From Betaproteobacteria bacterium (GTDB lineage Bacteria > Pseudomonadota > Gammaproteobacteria > Burkholderiales > Casimicrobiaceae): a stretch of 7,129 nt of DNA. The position numbers were made by a program, and so were the translations under genes. Location of the stretch: the NCBI GenBank assembly GCA_003153335.1, contig PLYG01000219.1, forward strand, positions 1,720-8,848. Direction: 5' to 3'. The notes beneath the pieces were generated by a model, which saw only the letters and a list, made by a program, of their open reading frames with translations, had not been told where the DNA came from and did not search any database. Below are positions 5,189-7,129 of this stretch, piece by piece (the first letter of the stretch is position 1; each line of letters begins with the position of its first letter).

Positions 5189-6568
5189 ATGAACAGCAAG
5201 GAGATGACGCGTAGAGGTTTTCTCGGGCTGGGCGCGCGGGCCGGCATGCTCGGAACATTATCGACACTTGGACTGGTAGGCCTGGCGCGTCCGGCGCGTG
5301 CCGCCGTGGCAGACTACAAGGCACTGGTTTGCCTGTATATGTACGGTGGGAACGACGGCAATAACCTGATCGTGCCGCTGGATGCCTCGCACTACGGGAA
5401 ATACCAGGCGATCCGCAGTGCCAGCGGTCTGGCGCTTTCGGCTGCGGCGAATACTTTGATGCCACAGCGCAGCGCGGTCCTGCAGGCGGTCGCTAACCCG
5501 GCGTTCCAGCCGTTTGCATTCCATTACGGCGTACCCGAAATCGATGCATTGTACGGTCAGGGCAAAGTCGCTGTTGTATTGAACATGGGGAATTTGAGTC
5601 AGCCGCTCAGCAAAGCGCAGTACTTGGCTGGCACTGGTGTCCCGCCGCAATTGTTTTCGCATTCGGATCAGACGATACAGATGCAGGCGGGCACGCCCTC
5701 GTCCGCTTCGACCGGCTGGGGCGGCCGGTTGGTCGATGGCTTGGGCACCGGCGGCCATCTTGATTCGGTCTCGGTCGACTCCAACGGTTTGTTTGTCGAG
5801 GGGGCATCAACTCACGGCAATCTGATACCGTCGTCCGGCCAACTCAGTTTGGCCGGAATGAACTTTTGGCCACAAAGTGCCGCCGACGCACGCAAGAATG
5901 CGTTGCTGCAAATACTCAATACCGATATGGGCAACGTCTTGTCGAACGCTGGAAATAAAGCGCTCGCGAATGGCATGACGCTCATTGCCGATTTGCAAGC
6001 GGCGAATTCAGCGGCGCCGTTGCAAACAGTGTTTCCGGGAACCTCGCTGGCCAATCAGTTAAAGGTGGTCACGCAATTAATCAAGCTGCGCGCCGGCCAA
6101 GGGCCGGGCCGCCAGGTGTATTTCGTGTCGCAGAACGGATTCGACACGCACAGCGGCCAGTCCTATCAGCAATGGGACATGCTGAATCATGTATCGCAGG
6201 CGATGAACGCGTTCCAGCGTGCACTGCTCGAAATCGGTGCGGCCAATCAGGTCACGAGTTTTACGATGTCGGACTTCGGGCGCACCTTGCAACCGGCCAG
6301 TAGCGGAACTGATCACGCCTGGGGCAACCACCACCTTGTGATTGGCGCGGCGGTACAAGGAGGGATGTATGGACAGTTCCCGGATTTTACGCTGGGCGGG
6401 GCGGATGACGCGACCGGGCGCGGCGCGTGGATACCGCAGTTTTCCAATCAACAGTTCGGCGCGACGCTCGGGAAGTGGTTTGGCGCAGACCCGACGATGC
6501 TGGATACTCAAGTGTTTCAAACCGAATTGGCCAACTTTTCCCGCCAAGACCTGGGATTCATGGGTTAA
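5189..6568 (+). CDS. DUF1501 family protein with twin-arginine signal
   Basis: This 459-residue protein opens with a Tat-type signal: TRRGFL at residues 7-12 with Arg8-Arg9, a hydrophobic stretch, and a predicted cleavage after ARA at 36-38. Such signals export folded, often cofactor-bearing proteins. The DUF1501 domain fills the rest. Visible motifs are CLYMYGGNDGNNLIVPLD (48-65), FSHSDQT, GFDTHSGQ with Asp319 and His321, MSDFGRT with Asp362 and Arg365, and TDHAWGNHH (374-382). The family is placed near the alkaline-phosphatase/sulfatase fold. The conserved Asp and His residues could bind metal, but no activity is established. It lies directly after the DUF1800 gene and was probably co-transcribed and co-selected with it. 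No frameshift or truncation is visible; the protein ends RQDLGFMG. An unusual point is the Tat signal beside a Sec-exported partner. Function unknown. Confidence 0.93.
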   Translation: MNSKEMTRRGFLGLGARAGMLGTLSTLGLVGLARPARAAVADYKALVCLYMYGGNDGNNLIVPLDASHYGKYQAIRSASGLALSAAANTLMPQRSAVLQAVANPAFQPFAFHYGVPEIDALYGQGKVAVVLNMGNLSQPLSKAQYLAGTGVPPQLFSHSDQTIQMQAGTPSSASTGWGGRLVDGLGTGGHLDSVSVDSNGLFVEGASTHGNLIPSSGQLSLAGMNFWPQSAADARKNALLQILNTDMGNVLSNAGNKALANGMTLIADLQAANSAAPLQTVFPGTSLANQLKVVTQLIKLRAGQGPGRQVYFVSQNGFDTHSGQSYQQWDMLNHVSQAMNAFQRALLEIGAANQVTSFTMSDFGRTLQPASSGTDHAWGNHHLVIGAAVQGGMYGQFPDFTLGGADDATGRGAWIPQFSNQQFGATLGKWFGADPTMLDTQVFQTELANFSRQDLGFMG

Positions 6569-6838
6569 TTCACGGAGTCGTGCAAGAGTTTCGCGCCACT
6601 TGCTGGATTTGTTCGTGATGTAACGGTACTGGCCCGAACGATTTTCCAGGCGGTCGCGCATGAAACTGCACGAGGCTGGCGGCAAAAAAGCGCGGCGCAG
6701 TTCGAGCCACTATGCGCCGAACTTGAACTCCGATAGAACGGCTTCTCTTTAAAGCCTGGCATTGGCAGGACTTTCCAGCCAAAAATGCTCCAAACCCCGC
6801 GCTAGTGCTAGACTTTGACACTCACATGTGGGACCACA
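6569..6838. other. Intergenic region between DUF1501 and pip genes
   Basis: I see no supportable gene here. There is no classical hairpin plus U-tract terminator after the DUF1501 stop, only a 4-bp CACG/CGTG stem at 6571-6582. The region should contain the pip promoter. A TTGACA occurs at 6815-6820 but is too close to the pip start (19 nt) to serve as its -35. A TAGACT at 6809-6814 could be a -10 but lacks a matching -35. Confidence 0.4.
6762..6782. other. Near-perfect inverted repeat upstream of pip
   Basis: TTGGCAGGA (6762-6770) and TCCAGCCAA (6774-6782) form a 9-bp stem with one A-A mismatch around a CTT loop. It is followed by A residues on the + strand, so it is not a + strand terminator. 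It sits 56 bp before the pip start. It could be an operator or an mRNA leader hairpin; the role is not shown by the sequence. Confidence 0.45.
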
Positions 6839-7129
6839 ATGATACAAACCACCGATTCGCTGCCCGGTCTCGTTTTCAAGAATTGCCTGTTCGAATTACC
6901 GCTCGATTATTCCCATCCCGAAAAAAAGACGGGTGTGTTTGCACGCATCGTTGCCGCTTCAGGCAAGCAAGAGTCCGATCTCCCGTATATGGTGTTCTTT
7001 CAGGGCGGGCCGGGATCGGGCTCACCGCGCCCGATGGGCAATACGGGCTGGATCAAGCGCGTCCTGAAGGAATACAAACTGGTCCTGCTCGATCAGCGCG
7101 GGACCGGGCTTTCCACGCCGATCACCGCA
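6839..7129 (+). CDS. pip: Prolyl aminopeptidase (proline iminopeptidase), 5' part (3' end outside window)
   Basis: The first 97 codons are visible, from ATG 6839 with a modest GGGA Shine-Dalgarno 5 nt upstream (6830-6833). By family this S33 alpha/beta-hydrolase removes N-terminal proline from peptides in the cytosol. The sequence shows the N-terminal strand pattern with PLDYSHP (21-27), the oxyanion-hole loop QGGPGSGSPRP (55-65), GWIKR (70-74) and LLDQRGTGLSTPI (83-95). These match the Aeromonas/Serratia/Xanthomonas-type Pip as I recall it. The catalytic Ser-Asp-His triad lies downstream of the window and cannot be checked. There is no signal peptide, in line with a cytosolic enzyme. It is separated by about 270 bp from the DUF1501 gene and probably has its own promoter. 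Confidence 0.88.
   Translation, partial: MIQTTDSLPGLVFKNCLFELPLDYSHPEKKTGVFARIVAASGKQESDLPYMVFFQGGPGSGSPRPMGNTGWIKRVLKEYKLVLLDQRGTGLSTPITA

Noticed and set aside
6569..6736. 54-codon in-frame continuation after the DUF1501 stop (to TAG 6734-6736)
   Set aside because: It has no DUF1501 resemblance and no start codon with a ribosome binding site. DUF1501 ends at a normal length, so a chance open frame is likelier.
6565..6821. Minus-strand open frames in the DUF1501-pip gap
   Set aside because: They have no recognisable motifs and no convincing starts. I looked for transposase scraps like those at 2355-2690 and found none.

Overview
The window looks like chromosomal DNA of a Gram-negative proteobacterium, most likely a betaproteobacterium (Burkholderiales-like) or a Xanthomonadales-like gammaproteobacterium. 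I base this on GC-rich codon use, an AmpG-type permease, a lipoprotein signal, a Tat signal, and an Aeromonas/Xanthomonas-type prolyl aminopeptidase. The genus cannot be fixed from the sequence alone. All intact genes lie on the + strand.

Layout. (1) 2-472: 3' end of an AmpG-like muropeptide permease. (2) 487-1827: a lipoprotein S41 (C-terminal-processing-like) peptidase, 14 bp downstream with a TTG start and probably in the same operon. It keeps the nucleophile Ser and an Asp but has Cys where the catalytic Lys is expected. (3) 1952-2347: msrB, methionine sulfoxide reductase B. It is bracketed by two related short direct repeats (1825-1851 and 2345-2386), each beginning at a TAA stop codon. 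(4) 2355 to about 2690, minus strand: a decayed IS91-family (HUH/Y2) transposase, visible only by joining three reading frames. It reaches to within 7 bp of the msrB stop. (5) About 2691-3074: non-coding sequence with nothing firmly identifiable. (6) 3075-5156 and 5189-6568: a two-gene operon of a DUF1800 protein and a DUF1501 protein. (7) 6569-6838: intergenic, with one good hairpin. (8) 6839-7129: 5' part of a prolyl aminopeptidase (pip), cut by the window edge.

How the genes relate. AmpG and the S41 lipoprotein suggest a cell-envelope module (muropeptide import plus periplasmic proteolysis or scaffolding). The DUF1800/DUF1501 pair is a recurrent bacterial gene pair of unknown function. Here the DUF1800 partner is predicted Sec-exported and carries an Ig-like domain, an IPT/TIG-like domain and a Pro-rich linker, while the DUF1501 partner carries a twin-arginine signal. 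This pair is the closest thing in the window to an uncharacterised system, but the pairing itself is already known. The part that looks most locally specific is the repeat-bracketed msrB next to the transposase fossil.
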